From the NCBI GenBank assembly GCA_047967505.1, contig CM106541.1: a stretch of 64,000 nt of DNA; one strand, 5' to 3'. Positions within the stretch are counted from its first letter, which is position 1; each line of letters begins with the position of its first letter. The stretch is from Dipteris shenzhenensis. Taxonomy: Eukaryota > Polypodiophyta > Polypodiopsida > Gleicheniales. Under the pieces are notes generated by a model. The model did not search any database, was not told the origin of the DNA, and saw nothing but the letters and a program-made list of their open reading frames with translations. Below are positions 1-11,000 of the stretch, piece after piece. The translations under genes were made by a program, and so were the position numbers.

Positions 1-1
1 T

Positions 2-907
2 TGCACAGCATCGGTAGAGCCGGTTGGTGATTCTTCGGCTAGCACTGATGTTACGCAAAGTGGTGAGATGGCCAAGCTGGCTAATCTTATAACAGAGGAG
101 TTCTCTGAATGTTTTAGGGATGAACTACCTTATGGGTTACCTCCAGAGCGGAAAGTTCAACATAAGATTGAACTGATCCCGGGGGCAGAACCTGTAAATA
201 GACCTCCCTATAGAATAAGTTTTGTTGAAGAGGCGGAGGTGCGTAGACAACTGGAAGAATACCTCAAGTTGGGGCAGATTCAACCAAGTTTCTCACCTTT
301 TGCTTCGCCAATGATATTAAAGAAGAAAAAGGATGATACGTTTCGCCTCTGTATAGATTACAGAGCATTGAATAATATCACTGTTAAGCACAGGTATCCG
401 ATGGCTCGGATAGATGATTTGCTAGATGCATTACATGGAGCCGTGATTTTCAGCGAGATAGATCTTAAGTGCAGCTACCATCAAATCCGGATTAGAGCCG
501 AGAATGTGCATAAAACCGCTTTTAGAAGCAGGTTTGGTCATTATGAGTTTTTGGTAATGCCCTTCGGACTTACCAATGCTCCCGCGACCTTCGTCATGCT
601 TATGAACGATTTACTACGTCCGTATATCGGAAAGTTCGTAGTACATTTTATTGACGATATCCTGATATTCAGTAAGAGTGTTACTGAGCATCGTGAACAC
701 TTAAGGATAGTGTTCAGTACTTTGAGGAAAGCCAGTCTTTATGTGAATAAAAAGAAAACTATACTGTGTATGGTTAGGCTTGAATACTTAGGATTCATAA
801 TTACTCCACAGGGGGTAGAAATGGATCCGAAGAAAGTGGCTGCGATACTAACTTGGCCAATCCCTCAGAGTCTGACCGCGTTGCGATCATTCTTGGGATT
901 TGTCTAG
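2..907 (+). pseudogene. gypsy-1 reverse transcriptase domain
   Basis: Encodes the Ty3/gypsy reverse transcriptase that would copy the element RNA in virus-like particles. Visible landmarks are the PPYRISFVEEAEV segment, LCIDYRALN, the first catalytic Asp in EIDLKCSYHQIRI, MPFGLTNAPATF, and the active site as FIDDILIFS (the YxDD box with Phe for Tyr). The frame is open from the window edge to a TAG at 905-907, just after SFLGF, and downstream coding continues in the same frame. This is thus a single nonsense mutation rather than a domain end. The first Met in view (base 68) is internal, not a true start. Confidence 0.93.
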
Positions 908-1654
908 TTTTATAGAAGGCATATCAAAGGATATTCCGGAATAGTATCGCCATTGACTGATCTGACCTCAGATAAAGTACCTTTTATTTGGGGACAGAAT
1001 CAACAGGAAAGTTTTAACACCATAAAACAAGCTGTGGTCACCGGACCGGTGTTAAAAATAGTTGATCCCCAGAAACCGTTGTTCCTAGAAACCGATGCAA
1101 GTGGCATTGCGGTAGGAGCAGTCCTCCTTCAAGAGGGAAGGCCAGTAGCCTTTGAAAGCAAGAAGCTTTCTCCCTCTCAAAGGAATTGGCCAACTCATGA
1201 ATTAGAGTTGTATGCTATCATCCATGCTTTGAAAACATGGAGGCATTATCTGTATGGTTCAGAGTTTTATGTGGATGTAGATCATGATACTCTGAAACAT
1301 TTTTGTAAACAACCTGACTTGAGGGGCCGCCAAGCTAGGTGGGCAGAGCTCATGCATGAGTTTAATCTAACGATTCGGTACCGAAGAGGAAAAGATAATA
1401 AGGTGGCTGATGCGTTGTCTCGCATTATGCACAACCTGAGTTTCACGGTATTAGAGAGTGCTCTAATGACCGAGATAAGAGAAACTCAAAAAGTGGACGA
1501 GTTTGTCCAGAGCTTATGGCCTAAGGCTCATGTGTTAAAACCCGGGGAAAGTGAAAAGGATGACTTGGCATCCAGAAAAGGCCAAACTTATGCAAGATAT
1601 ACCATAAGGAATGGTATGCTAGTTAGAAATGGCAAGGTTGTAGTACCTGGTTAG
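908..1654 (+). pseudogene. gypsy-1 RNase H domain and linker
   Basis: Continues the RT frame after the TAG at 905-907. ETDASG holds the first RNase H acidic residue, followed by HELELYAI, VDHDTLKHF and KVADALSR, the usual DEDD-type landmarks of gypsy RNase H, which degrades RNA in the RNA/DNA hybrid. The domain is followed by the linker that leads to the integrase zinc finger. A second TAG at 1652-1654 interrupts the same frame before the zinc finger. Confidence 0.92.
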
Positions 1655-2571
1655 AATGATCTCAGACAGAGAGTCATTCGACAATGCCATGATAGCCCGT
1701 GTGCGGGACATCCAGGAGTCGAGAAGACATATGATCTCGTGAAGCGAGATTTCTTTTGGCCAAAGATGAAAAAGCATATTCATGAATATGTGACACGGTG
1801 TTTCTCGTGTCAGGTAAGTAAGGCCGAGCGGGTGAAGCCACCCGGACTTTTACAGCCCTTGGAAGTACCACTAAGTAAGTGGGAGAGCATTTCCATGGAC
1901 TTTATTGTAGGACTACCTGCAACACAAGGAGGATATAATTCTATCCTTGTGGTGGTTGATCGTCTAACCAAGATGGCTCACTTCATTCCGACTAGAGAGT
2001 CTGTTAGTGCCCCGCAAGTGGCGGATTTGTTTATTAAACATATATTTCGTCTGCATGGATTGCCTAGATCCATAGTGTCACACAGAGATGTTAGATTTAC
2101 CGGTCATTTTTGGACAGCGGTATTTGAGACACTAAGGACTGAGTTGGGAATGAGTAGTGGGGATCATCTTGAGACCGATGGTCAGACGGAGAGAGTCAAC
2201 CAGACTTTAGAGGATATGCTGAGGGCATATGTGTCATTGAGGCAACATACATGGGACAAGTGGTTGCCATTGTTGGAGTTTGCCTACAATGATAAAAAAC
2301 ATTCATCTACCGGGTTCAGTCCGTTTGAGCTGAACTATGGTTATAGACCAGCCAATCCAACTATAGTTGGAGTACCTCAGAAAGTGCCTAGTGCCGCGAA
2401 CTTTGTAGTTCAGATGCGGGAGATGCTAGCACTTGCGAGAGCTAATATCCGCCAGGCTATGGATAGAGCCAAAGTGTATGCGGATGAAAATCGGTCTATA
2501 AGAGTATTTGAAGAAGGAGAAAAAGTTTTTCTCAGAGTTCCTTCGCACTCGAAGTCGTTGACTTTCGAGTG
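1655..2571 (+). pseudogene. gypsy-1 integrase (HHCC finger and DDE core)
   Basis: Still in the RT frame. An HHCC zinc finger is seen (CHDSPCAGHPG ... CFSCQ) and then the catalytic core. The first Asp lies in SMDFIVGLP and the Glu in DGQTERVNQ. The second catalytic Asp, normally the first D of an SDRD motif, is His here (IVSHRDVRF). By family knowledge this should abolish strand transfer. The frame runs on to the small duplication near 2556-2580 and then shifts. The GD(x)VFLRV region before the shift marks the integrase C-terminal start. Confidence 0.92.
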
Positions 2572-2580
2572 CGTTGACTT
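2556..2580 (+). repeat. 16-bp tandem duplication causing a frameshift
   Basis: The 9-mer cgttgactt occurs at 2556-2564 and again at 2572-2580, an offset of 16 bp. Sixteen is not a multiple of three, so the integrase frame jumps exactly here. The upstream frame ends at 2596 and the conserved continuation (ECAKLSPQYCGPW) is read in another frame. Confidence 0.85.
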
Positions 2581-2960
2581 CAGGAGAGTGTGCTAAGTTA
2601 TCACCTCAATACTGTGGGCCGTGGTTAATTCTAAAGAGAATAGGCAGTGTAGCCTATAAATTAGAATTGCCACAGGGGTGTAAGGTGCACCCGGTTTTTC
2701 ATGTTTCACGCTTAAAGAAATTTTTGCATACAGGTGACTCACTAATCGAAGGTGTGGTTTTGTTTCAGGAGATAGAGGATATTGCAAGGCGCCAGCCAAC
2801 AAGAATCCTGGACCGAGGAACAATGCAAATACGAAATCGGAAGATACCCACGGTGTTGGTTGCATGGCATGGTCAGCCTCTATCGGAAGCTACCTGGGAA
2901 TCTGTATACCAGTTACGGAGAGCGTTCCCAGATTTCATCATCGAGGACGCTGATGCTTGA
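2574..2960 (+). pseudogene. gypsy-1 integrase C-terminus with chromodomain-like end
   Basis: The frame-shifted continuation of integrase. AKLSPQYCGPW and VHPVFHVSRLKK are the conserved C-terminal integrase blocks. They are followed by RILDRGTMQIRNRKI, VAWHGQPLSEATWE and a short acidic tail, the pattern of the chromodomain-like C-terminus of plant chromoviruses that directs integration to particular chromatin. It ends with TGA at 2958-2960, thirteen bases before the purine tract and LTR. Confidence 0.9.
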
Positions 2961-2972
2961 AGAGGGAAGGAA

Positions 2973-3139
2973 TGTTATGCTCTAGCCGGGATAGCATGAC
3001 CTCGGATAGATCGGTGGGCATTTTCTCTTAGATGACCAACTTTTGTAATAGTTAATGTGCGTAATTTAAGAGTATTACCATATTAGAATTTGCATGTAGT
3101 AGTACCAAATATTTTGCAACATGTGTTAATCCATTCAAG
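2973..3139 (+). repeat. gypsy-1 3' LTR start, truncated
   Basis: Directly after the pol stop comes a purine tract (agagggaagg, 2961-2970), the expected plus-strand primer. The sequence then starts TGTTATGCTC, as an LTR should. A short inverted pair (tatgct / agcatg) lies in the first 30 bp. The LTR seems cut off near 3139, where sequence of another gypsy copy begins. The right edge is approximate. Confidence 0.6.
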
Positions 3140-3545
3140 GTAATGTATGGTTTCAACCAAAAGCACCAATTGCAATGAGACTCAAAAGGGAGAAGGTTCA
3201 GGCAGCTAGGGATTTTCTCTAAGACACAAATCAAATGGCTAAGACAGCTATAATGCATTAAAAGGGATCAAGATAGAGCAAGAAGTTGTGCAAATCCACA
3301 CTGTTAGAAAGGTGAAGGCAAGACAACCTATCTTAAGTGCCAAAATCTTCAAAAATCCTTAAGAGTAATAAATGTCCAAAGTTATCCCCTAAATATTGTG
3401 GACCATTCCTAATACTTAAGAGAATCAGAGAACTTGCTTACAAATTGTCTCCACCAGAAGGACATAGAGTATATCCAGTTTTTCAAGTAAGTAAACTAAA
3501 AAGAAATTTGGGTGATGATAGTAACCTAAGGTCTAGTTGAACTCA
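3140..3545 (+). pseudogene. gypsy-2 integrase C-terminal fragment
   Basis: Broken reading frames match the end of a gypsy integrase: a YGF(N)PKAPIAMRL-like stretch at 3143-3180, REKVQAARDFL at 3190-3220, then KCPKLSPKYCGPF and VYPVFQVSKLKR at 3370-3510. The last two blocks parallel the gypsy-1 integrase C-terminus but differ in sequence, so this is a separate copy. There are stops and frameshifts throughout. No LTR is visible after it; 3546-3724 holds nothing I recognise. Confidence 0.75.
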
Positions 3546-3724
3546 TTGAACCGCCATGTTTACAAGATGAGCAAGAAAAGATCCTAGACAAGAAAAGAGG
3601 ACAAGACATTCAAAATATCAAACATGCCTGGTGAAGTGAAAAGATAGACTAGAAGAGACTTCAACTTGGAAAAAGGTAAGCAATCTACACACACCTACAT
3701 GTATAAATGTATGTATGTATCCAA

Positions 3725-4215
3725 AAAAGATTTCCCTCAGCTCTGCAAAGCATATGGGGCTTTGGTGTTATGCATGCTTCACTTGCTGAGGATCTCATTC
3801 ATCTTATTCCAAAGGAGGGGTGTAAGAACTTGATAAAACAATGGAGTCTAATCACACTTTTGGGCACAACATACAAAACATTAGTAAGGCAATCAGCCTA
3901 TGTTTGCAGCCTCTACTCCCTGACTTGATCCATGATACACAAACTAGACTTGTGCATGGGCGCAACATTTTTTATAATATCTTTTCATCTTGGGAGGTCT
4001 CGGATCAGACAAAGTGGCTAGGGCCTTGCTATTCTACTCTTGGACTTTGAGAAATCTTACGATACAGTACATAGGGATTTCTTAAAGGGTACACTGATGT
4101 GCTTGGATTCATGGATCAAAGGTGAGAGGTGTGCCATTTCTTTACAACTCGGCTCACAATCAAGTCCTTTTTAGGGGTGCCAAAGGAGCCAAATCAGTTT
4201 GACAAGGATGCCCTT
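3725..4215 (+). pseudogene. LINE-A6: reverse transcriptase fragment
   Basis: Fragment of the L1-like LINE-A family. EDLIHLIPKEGCKNLIKQW, LLGTTYKT, LPDLIHDTQT and HGRNIFYNIF parallel the RT fingers of LINE-A1 (24700-24910) and LINE-A2 (27900-28030). Frames shift near 3890 and 4040. The copy lacks both ends of the LINE, and the active-site region is missing. It ends about where the gag of the next element begins. Confidence 0.8.
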
Positions 4216-4224
4216 TTGGTGTAT

Positions 4225-5669
4225 GTGCCTCTCAGTCAAAAGGGTCAAAAGAGGCTGAGGATGCAGAGGATGTTGTTGCTATGTTTAAGGCACAGTTAAT
4301 GAGTGCAGTGGGAACACTCATGCAAGACCCACGGTTTGTTGACTTCATGTGTAGTCCTTTGAGGTCTAAGGAGAGAAAAGGCAACATGCAAGAGAGCCCA
4401 ATGGAGTCCAAAAATAGTCACTTGACGTGATGCCATTGAATGGACAGCCAACAGTAATGCCAAATGCACAAGGTACTCCATTGCAGCAATCTTTCCATGG
4501 TCCTGGTATGGATATGCATGGCCAAGGAAATAATTTTTAAAATGCCAATCACGGAGCAAGCTTTTCCCCAACCCTCTTTGCATCCAAGGTATTTTGGTGG
4601 TGGTTCGGTGTCCCAAACAATGGCTGTAGATGTTCCTGGAATGCTTGGAAGCTACCCAGTGGGATCCCAGCCTGGTATGCAAGGAATGCAAGGGAATGTG
4701 TCTGGGGGTATGCTTCCTAGAATGCCTAACATAATGTATGACAATATTGGCATGCAGCCAGGAATGCAAGGTGGAATGTGAGGGAGTTTTGGAGCTCTCA
4801 CGGGTATGTTTGGTATGCTTGGTTTTGGCAAATCCTCTAATGGGTAGTGGCAGTGCATGATAGGCTGGAGGTAAAGCTATGCATCCTCCTTTTTTGCAGC
4901 CGACAAACTGACACCCAAAGACAAGGTAGAGGATTATAAGGAAGGTGGGGCAGCAGTGAAGTTTGACACGGCTCAAGATAGGCTAGCTTTTGTGCAACAT
5001 TTTCATGCAGCCTTCTCAGGAGGAAGTTTCAGGGAGCCCTCTAAAATGCGAAAGGAAGCCACCTTCCTAAAGGGAAAATTGAAATGCTTTACAGTGGTGG
5101 ATCAATTTGTTGCTACAGAACAAAGCACCGACCAGTTGGGTTCCGTTCAAATAGGTCTTTTCAGCTACTTGGCTGACCACTACATTTGAGGTGGATGTTA
5201 TGGTAGCGTGGCACAAGCTGGATGCAGTCACTGTCATGACTTGGAAGAGTACAATAAAAAGTTTTGGGAAGCCCTATTGCTGGTCAGCTCTTATCGGCAT
5301 GTGCCTTTGTCAGAGCAAATTGAAAAATATTGCTGTGGGCTCCTAAGGAAATCAGAGACTACTGCACAAAGACAAGGGTAACCAACATGTCTCAGCTAAT
5401 TGAAAACGCCACCACACCTGATGCACTGTTGCTTGGAAAGGCCAGCGGGTATAAGAGCATTAAGTACGATAGCTTTAAGAAATCAAGGAAGCCAGGGAAT
5501 TCTTCCAAGGCTCCATTTAACAAAGAGAAGAAGCGTGATAGGCCAGGCTCTAATTGGCTGTCACGTGACGAAAGGAATGCTTGGATGGAGGCCAATAAAT
5601 GCCTTCACTGCAAGGAAGAGGGACATGTGGCACGGGATTGCCCAGAACGCAAGCTTAAAGGCGAAATGG
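4225..5669 (+). pseudogene. Degenerate gag of an LTR retrotransposon with CCHC knuckle
   Basis: Three parts can be read. (1) An N-terminal piece near 4255-4430 (EDVVAMFKAQLMS). (2) A Met/Gln/Gly-rich low-complexity stretch near 4440-4850 (repeated PGMQG). (3) A capsid-like part: FVQHFHAAFSGG at 4990-5025, LEEYNKKFWEALL and LSEQIEKYCCGL at 5240-5340, IENATTPDALLLGKASGY at 5399-5450, and a zinc knuckle CLHCKEEGHVARDC (C-x2-C-x4-H-x4-C) near 5600-5642. Such proteins package element RNA. At least three frameshifts are needed. The order of parts and the zinc knuckle support a gypsy-type gag. No pol follows, because the next repeat starts inside it. Confidence 0.75.
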
Positions 5670-5882
5670 TGTGCTTCAAGAGAGAGATAACACTGCGTAG
5701 AGCAGCCTGTAATAAGAGAGTCGCTTAACCGCTGAAACCCGCATCAATTATGAAACCTCCAATGCACCGGTTGGACAGCCACGTAGCTTCCATTCACAAA
5801 TGGTGCCACGTCTGATTGCATGGCCACCCCCCCTCAAACCTTAGACAACCATTACAATGATCCCTACAAGGATTACCCAACA
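5670..5882 (+). repeat. Left 213-bp direct repeat (TRIM/LTR-like)
   Basis: Begins TGTGCTTCAAG and ends ACCCAACA. It matches 7109-7321 along its whole length, at roughly 85% identity by eye, and both copies are 213 bp with TGT...ACA ends. That is the form of LTRs. No clear primer site follows, and the 5 bp flanks (aatgg / gtagc) do not match, so the LTR assignment is tentative. Confidence 0.55.
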
Positions 5883-7108
5883 TAGCCCCCTTAATCTGAG
5901 AAGGGGATCCAGAAGACAACAGAGAAAACAACTGCTATAGAAAATACCTGCACAGTGCTGAACATTACAACAATTCAAACCCGTTGCAGCCATCTTCAAC
6001 GCTTGGACCTTCATCTGCTACTTCTAACCTTGCAAATTCTTCAGTCAGTGGAGAATCTTCGACCAAGCATGCCTTCTCTCCTTTACAATGAATATGCAAA
6101 GCCTTAGTGTAACAAAATTTTGCCACATGTCGCATTTTAATTTTTGCCACAATACTCGCATACGAGTTTCTCTTTGCTGTTGATTTTCCTCTTCTTTCTT
6201 TCTTTCTTTTGTCCTTCTTTAGAGTATATGAAGCTTTTCCTCCTAGGATTAATGCCTCTGTTCTATGCTCTTCACTTTACAGCATTGAAACGAGATAATG
6301 GACTATCAGAACTAACCCTTAGCATTGTCTCCAACTCAGCATACCTCGGAGGCAGACTCAAATGTAGAATGGTTTTAGTGTCATCGTCATCAACTCTTGA
6401 TCCCCAAGACTTGCAGCGGCTTCACGATTGACTCAATAACACCTCAACCTGGGTATCTCCTTCTCCCATATACAAGCTGAAAAGCTCCTACTTCGAGACA
6501 ATTTTAGAGATCTTCATTTTTGCACTGAACAGAATTTCGATCATGCTCCAGTTCTGTGCCGCTGTCTTGGATACATCCACATGGTCAGCACCTAATGCTC
6601 TTCCAAGAATCCCTAAACGCTTTCTCATTCTTCACTGCTTAGTTTCGGGGCCTTGATTGTTGCTAGGGTTTTTCTCTGACCAAGACATAACACCCCACAA
6701 GCTCTTCTCCATGAAGAAAAGACGAACTGAGAACTGCCAAGAAGGGAAGTTCTTCCTATTGATTTTGACACAGAAGGTTCTAGCTTGTCAACTTTAGACC
6801 ATGTATCCATTTCTCTCAACATGACAACTGACCAAATTCGACCTTTCAAAACTTTTCCCTAGACCTTAGATCCTGAGAGCTTTAATACCCCTGTTAGATA
6901 TTTCAAAGAATAATTCAAGCTTTTTCCCTCACCCATGAAATCACAACGAGTTGAAATTCAACTATGGCTCAGCTCAATAAGTTTTGTTGACATTTACAGG
7001 TTCTCAAGAACTCATGTAATACTACTATGACACCTATCAGACGGACTGGTAAGCAGACAACCACAGACTCAAGCTCACGACGACGTGAGGAGAACAACAT
7101 GACTCATC
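5883..7108. other. Interior between the 213-bp direct repeats, no gene recognised
   Basis: 1226 bp with only short open frames. A minus-strand frame at 5965-6150 ends in an acidic stretch and a plus-strand frame at 6144-6431 begins hydrophobic. Neither resembles a family I know. A CTTT-rich run lies at 6190-6220. If the flanking repeats are LTRs, the whole unit (5670-7321, 1.65 kb) would be a non-autonomous TRIM-type element. Confidence 0.5.
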
Positions 7109-7321
7109 TGTATGGTTCAAGAGAGAGATAACACCATGTAGAGCAGCCTGTAATAAGAGAGTCACTTCACCGTTGAACCACATGTCAATTATGAAACCTC
7201 CACGCATAGGTTGGACGGCCACCTAATTTCCATTGTAGATGGTGCCACGTCTGATTGCATAGCCATCCCCCCTCAAACCTTACACAACCATTACAATGAT
7301 CCCTACGAGCATTACCCGACA
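7109..7321 (+). repeat. Right 213-bp direct repeat (TRIM/LTR-like)
   Basis: Partner of 5670-5882. Starts TGTATGGTTCAAG and ends ACCCGACA. The preceding bases are not a convincing purine tract. The repeats have diverged by point changes rather than by large indels, so they have kept the same length. Confidence 0.55.
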
Positions 7322-7518
7322 GTAGCAAGGTTGGTAGACAAGATGAATGACTGTCTGTGCAGCTCTTACTCGCTTTCACAAGTGTGAGTTTGTGCACATG
7401 TCCCCCCATGTGTGTGGGGGGGAAGGGTGCTGAAGAACACAACGGATCATCCTTTCCACAATAAAATTTATAAATATAAATATAAAAGGTGTATGGATAA
7501 TACTTGTGATTGTGACAC
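7322..7518. other. Intron/intergenic stretch, nothing recognised
   Basis: A G-run at 7415-7422 and AT-rich sequence. No exon of the neighbouring minus-strand gene could be fitted here. Confidence 0.4.
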
Positions 7519-7902
7519 AGAGAACCAAATATCTATCCTCAGATGACACTGCATCAGGTCTATCGAACAATTAATTCTAGGTATACTTTTGAACAGCAAA
7601 GGTTTCTATCTATAGAAACGAGCCATATATTTTTACAATCAATTTGACATGCCACGTCTCACAAAAGGCACAAAAAACTGGTTTCTGCTAAGAATATCAA
7701 CTATAGCAATAGAGAACCAAATATCTATCCTCAGATGACACTGCATCAAGTCTATCGAACAATTAATTCCAGGTATACTTTTGAACAGCAAAGGTTTCTA
7801 TCTATAGAAACGAGCCATATATTTTTACAACCAATTTGACATGCCACGTCTCACAAAAGGCACAAAAAACTGGTTTCTGCTAAGAATATCAACTATAGCA
7901 GA
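7519..7902. repeat. Two-copy tandem duplication, 192-bp unit
   Basis: Units 7519-7710 and 7711-7902 are almost identical (I count four or five differences, for example gcatcaggtc/gcatcaagtc and attctagg/attccagg). The array ends 38 bp below the DPH2 exon at 7941-8047, so it lies in the next DPH2 intron. The high identity points to a recent duplication. Confidence 0.9.
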
Positions 7903-7940
7903 TATGTACCTTTAAATAAAGTAAAAGTAGAGAAATGTAC

Positions 7941-8047
7941 CTTTTCCATGCAAGAACTGCTTCAAAAGGAGTAATCACTGGAGCCATGTAATCCTTGCTA
8001 TCCAACATTGCTGTTTGTGCACATGCTACCAGTACGAAGATATCACA
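7941..8047 (-). CDS. DPH2: DPH2 exon (VACAQT / PVITPFEA block)
   Basis: 107 bp, 35 codons plus two bases. The acceptor is a T-rich tract ending GCTGTAG and the donor is GTACAT. It encodes the VACAQTAMLDSKDY and MAPVITPFEAVLAWK blocks and is the last exon found. The next, expected to start inside the AWKR codon run, is not recognisable in 1-7940. Confidence 0.92.
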
Positions 8048-11000
8048 CTACAGCAAGAAAAAGATGTAAAAACCTTTCCACTACTGACAGGCTATAGCAT
8101 TAATGCATGGCAGCAGAAAGAATCAGAGAGCCAGACCTCAGGAAAGTTAGCCAACTTTGCCGGACTTGGTTTACCCATGGCCAAAGTATATGACTTCTTG
8201 CCTGCTTCTTTGACAAGTCTTTTAATTTTTTGAACGACTTCCTGGTAGCCCTCTGAAAGATTAAAACCAAGAAGGTGACATCATCATAAAAATGCAGGAA
8301 GGAATACCTTCAAAAAATTTGCAAGACAGATAGCAAAGGGGCATTATAATCATTTTTAGTCGAAAAGTGAGATGAAGATCCACTGTGCTTCATCTCAAAC
8401 ATGAGCAGAAGTCATACCGACCCCGAGTGTGCCAATCACAATACCGATTATGTTTGCATCCTTGGCTCGCTCTACAAGATAATACCTGTATAAAGAATGA
8501 ATTCTCCAGGTATAACAATAACAAATAAAAAAATGTCTGTGTCGTGTTAAGACACACATCAGATTTTGAGAGATTTTTTTGGAAATATTTATGCTCCCTA
8601 CCGTCGCCTCAAAATCTTGCTTTTGTTGGCCACATCAGTAAGCAACGATTTCATATCAGGATCATAGCGTACCACCTGGGAAAAAAGTATAGTCCATGCC
8701 TTAACCCAAAGATCCTTCCAAATGAGCCAACCCACACCGTTATTCAATGTCTTCATACAAACACATCACTTCAACCTGTGTAATATCTTCATCATTACCT
8801 GAGCTTCAAACAAAAAACCCCCAAGTTCTCACATCAAAGTGTACACATGGAAATTCTAGGCTTATGATTGGGATCACCAATAAAGTAAAAAACCTGGGAA
8901 AAATCTTTTGGCGAGCTTTTTAATGTGAGCTTTTTTACCATTTCCTTTGTTTTTGCGAGCTTTTTTTAGAAATCCATAAATGTTTTTGTTATAAGAAAGC
9001 TGGGGAGGTTAGAAAGAGGGGGAGAGGATATAGGATATGTTCATTTTCATAGCATGTGGAAGGGGTGGAAGAGTGTATACTATGCACAAGGGGGGGGCAG
9101 ATATGAGTGGCAGTAGGAGGCAAAAAATTATGGAAGATATGTCCATATTCAAAGTAGAAGGGAGGAATGTAAAGGGGAAGGGAGAGCATATGTAATTTGA
9201 TAGATTTGACCTCATATTTGGATTCCTCGTCGAATTCCGGTCATTTTGAGTACCAACATGACCATATTCCGATAAAAATTGGAAAAATGGTGTTTTTGTT
9301 ATGAATTCATTTTGGCCTGTTTTGGGCCTATTTTGAGTCTGCGCTAGCGCAGACTCAAAATAGGCCCAAAACAGGCCAAAATGACAATAACACCATTTTT
9401 CCAATTTTTATTGGAATATGGTCATGTTGGTACTCAAAATGACCGGAGAACATAAGTTTCACATTCCTCATCCTCTCTCTCCTCCTTGCACTCCTCTTTG
9501 CATACCTTATAAGTTCCCCCTCTAACTATAATAATGAATATATGTTCCAACTCCCCTCCCCTCCCTTCTCCATGCCACTTTACCCATGCGACCATCCCTC
9601 CCCTTTTCCTTTATCTCCCCTCCCCCCCCTCTCTCCTCTTAACTGCAACCATAACCCAAACTTTTCACCCACCCCACTCCATGAAACCCCCCCTCCCCCT
9701 CTCTCTCTCTCAGGTGAATGAAAAGCTCACAATATTCATGAAAATTGAAAAAAAGCTCATGATAGAAAGCTCACCAAAAAATCACACCCGATATTTATGT
9801 GCAAGAAAGATCCAATTTTGATGTATAAGAAACAGTGGCCACGGCCATCCAAAGCACTTGAGTTGGACTGAACTACACAAAGCTACAACAAACCCAGCAA
9901 GCATAAACATCTTGCTTGAGATCAAAAAGTGTTGACTTCCCAAAAAGACCTCTCGAGCCACCCCTTTATAGTCAAGGGTGTCACTAGGCACATCTGATGA
10001 ATCCTAGGTGCCTGAACTACGTGATCCATAGAGTTCGCTCCACTAGGAAACTACTGCACTTGTGTGTTGATTTAGCACTCTTCTCGAGACAAGCCAATAT
10101 CCACACCCCAGCAGAAACAAACATGAGGTTTCCTCCCAGCTCGAGGAAGCTCAAAGAGAAGGTACTACTAAATCGCAAAGCCAAAAGAACATAACCACAG
10201 AAACTTGGGAGCAGCTAGCCATCCATGAATGTGGCCAGCTCCACCTATAAGGCATTCAACATCATTTAAAGATTACTACTTGAAGAGCAAAATGAAAAAG
10301 TAAAGCACTTGCCCAAAAAGGAGGTGCCAACTACAACAGGATGGATAGGGTGGCGAGAAAACACAACCACAAAGCCATACGGATGGCCTACAAATCAAAG
10401 CGGGGCATGCCTCTCTCCCATGCCTTGCATTCAAGAACTTCTATAATTGCCCCCAACGATGGAGCTTTGTGGGTGCGGCAGTGGAGCTTTGTAATACAGC
10501 TGCTTCTCAACTTGTAACTGCAAAAGTGAGCTACAGTTGCAATATGAGACTATGACTACAGCAACTTGGCAGTATATCTGGGGACCACACACAGGCCTGA
10601 GTTGCAGAGTCGAGGCATTAAGAGCAGGCATTAGGATGGCCATTCACCAAATACGAGGCCACACTATTCAAGTTTTTACCACAATGTTCTCCGGAATTGC
10701 CAAAATTTTCAATCATGAGCATAATGGCACATTCATGGGGCTTGAATGGTACTCATCCCCACAACTTCCAGAGTTTACTCCACCACCAACACATTGGAGA
10801 CTGAAGGTTGGCCTACGGAATTTCATGCTTCATGCTGACTCAATGGGAAATTGAGACCTCACAGAGTCCCGCTGTAAGAGAGGAAAAACAAAGAGATCAT
10901 TCCACAGCATGCATTGGCACGTTTGTAATCGAGAAGAATTGGTTTACTGTGGATCAAAAGGAGGTGAAATGAGGAATAGCATGGAGCAGTGTGGCCTCTA

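Larger units (their letters stand above)
1..3139 (+). mobile_element. Ty3/gypsy-1 (chromovirus-like), 3' part, cut by window start
   Basis: Domains run in the Ty3/gypsy order RT, RNase H, integrase, chromodomain-like tail, then a purine tract and an LTR start. The reading frame is already open at base 2, so protease and gag lie outside the window. The frame is broken by a stop at 905-907, a stop at 1652-1654 and a frameshift near 2556-2580, and integrase has lost a catalytic Asp. It is therefore a dead copy. Its long open stretches suggest it is younger than the fragments just downstream. Confidence 0.9.

Noticed and set aside
4464-4858. PGMQG-repeat frame as a collagen-like or prion-like host protein
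   Set aside because: It sits in order between gag pieces and shares their strand; best read as gag low-complexity sequence.
5965-6150. Minus-strand frame with an acidic end as the DPH2 C-terminus
   Set aside because: No resemblance to the DPH2 end that I can support, no splice sites tying it to 7941, and it lies between the 213-bp direct repeats.
8810-8890. A minus-strand stretch after a good acceptor (CCCAG) reading VFYFIGDPNHKPRISM as a possible DPH2 exon
   Set aside because: It does not fit the family, reaches a stop quickly, and the exon at 8602-8675 joins perfectly to 33223-33708 instead.
10537-10854. 105-codon plus-strand frame as a host gene
   Set aside because: No recognisable domain and no splice or expression support; length is possible by chance.
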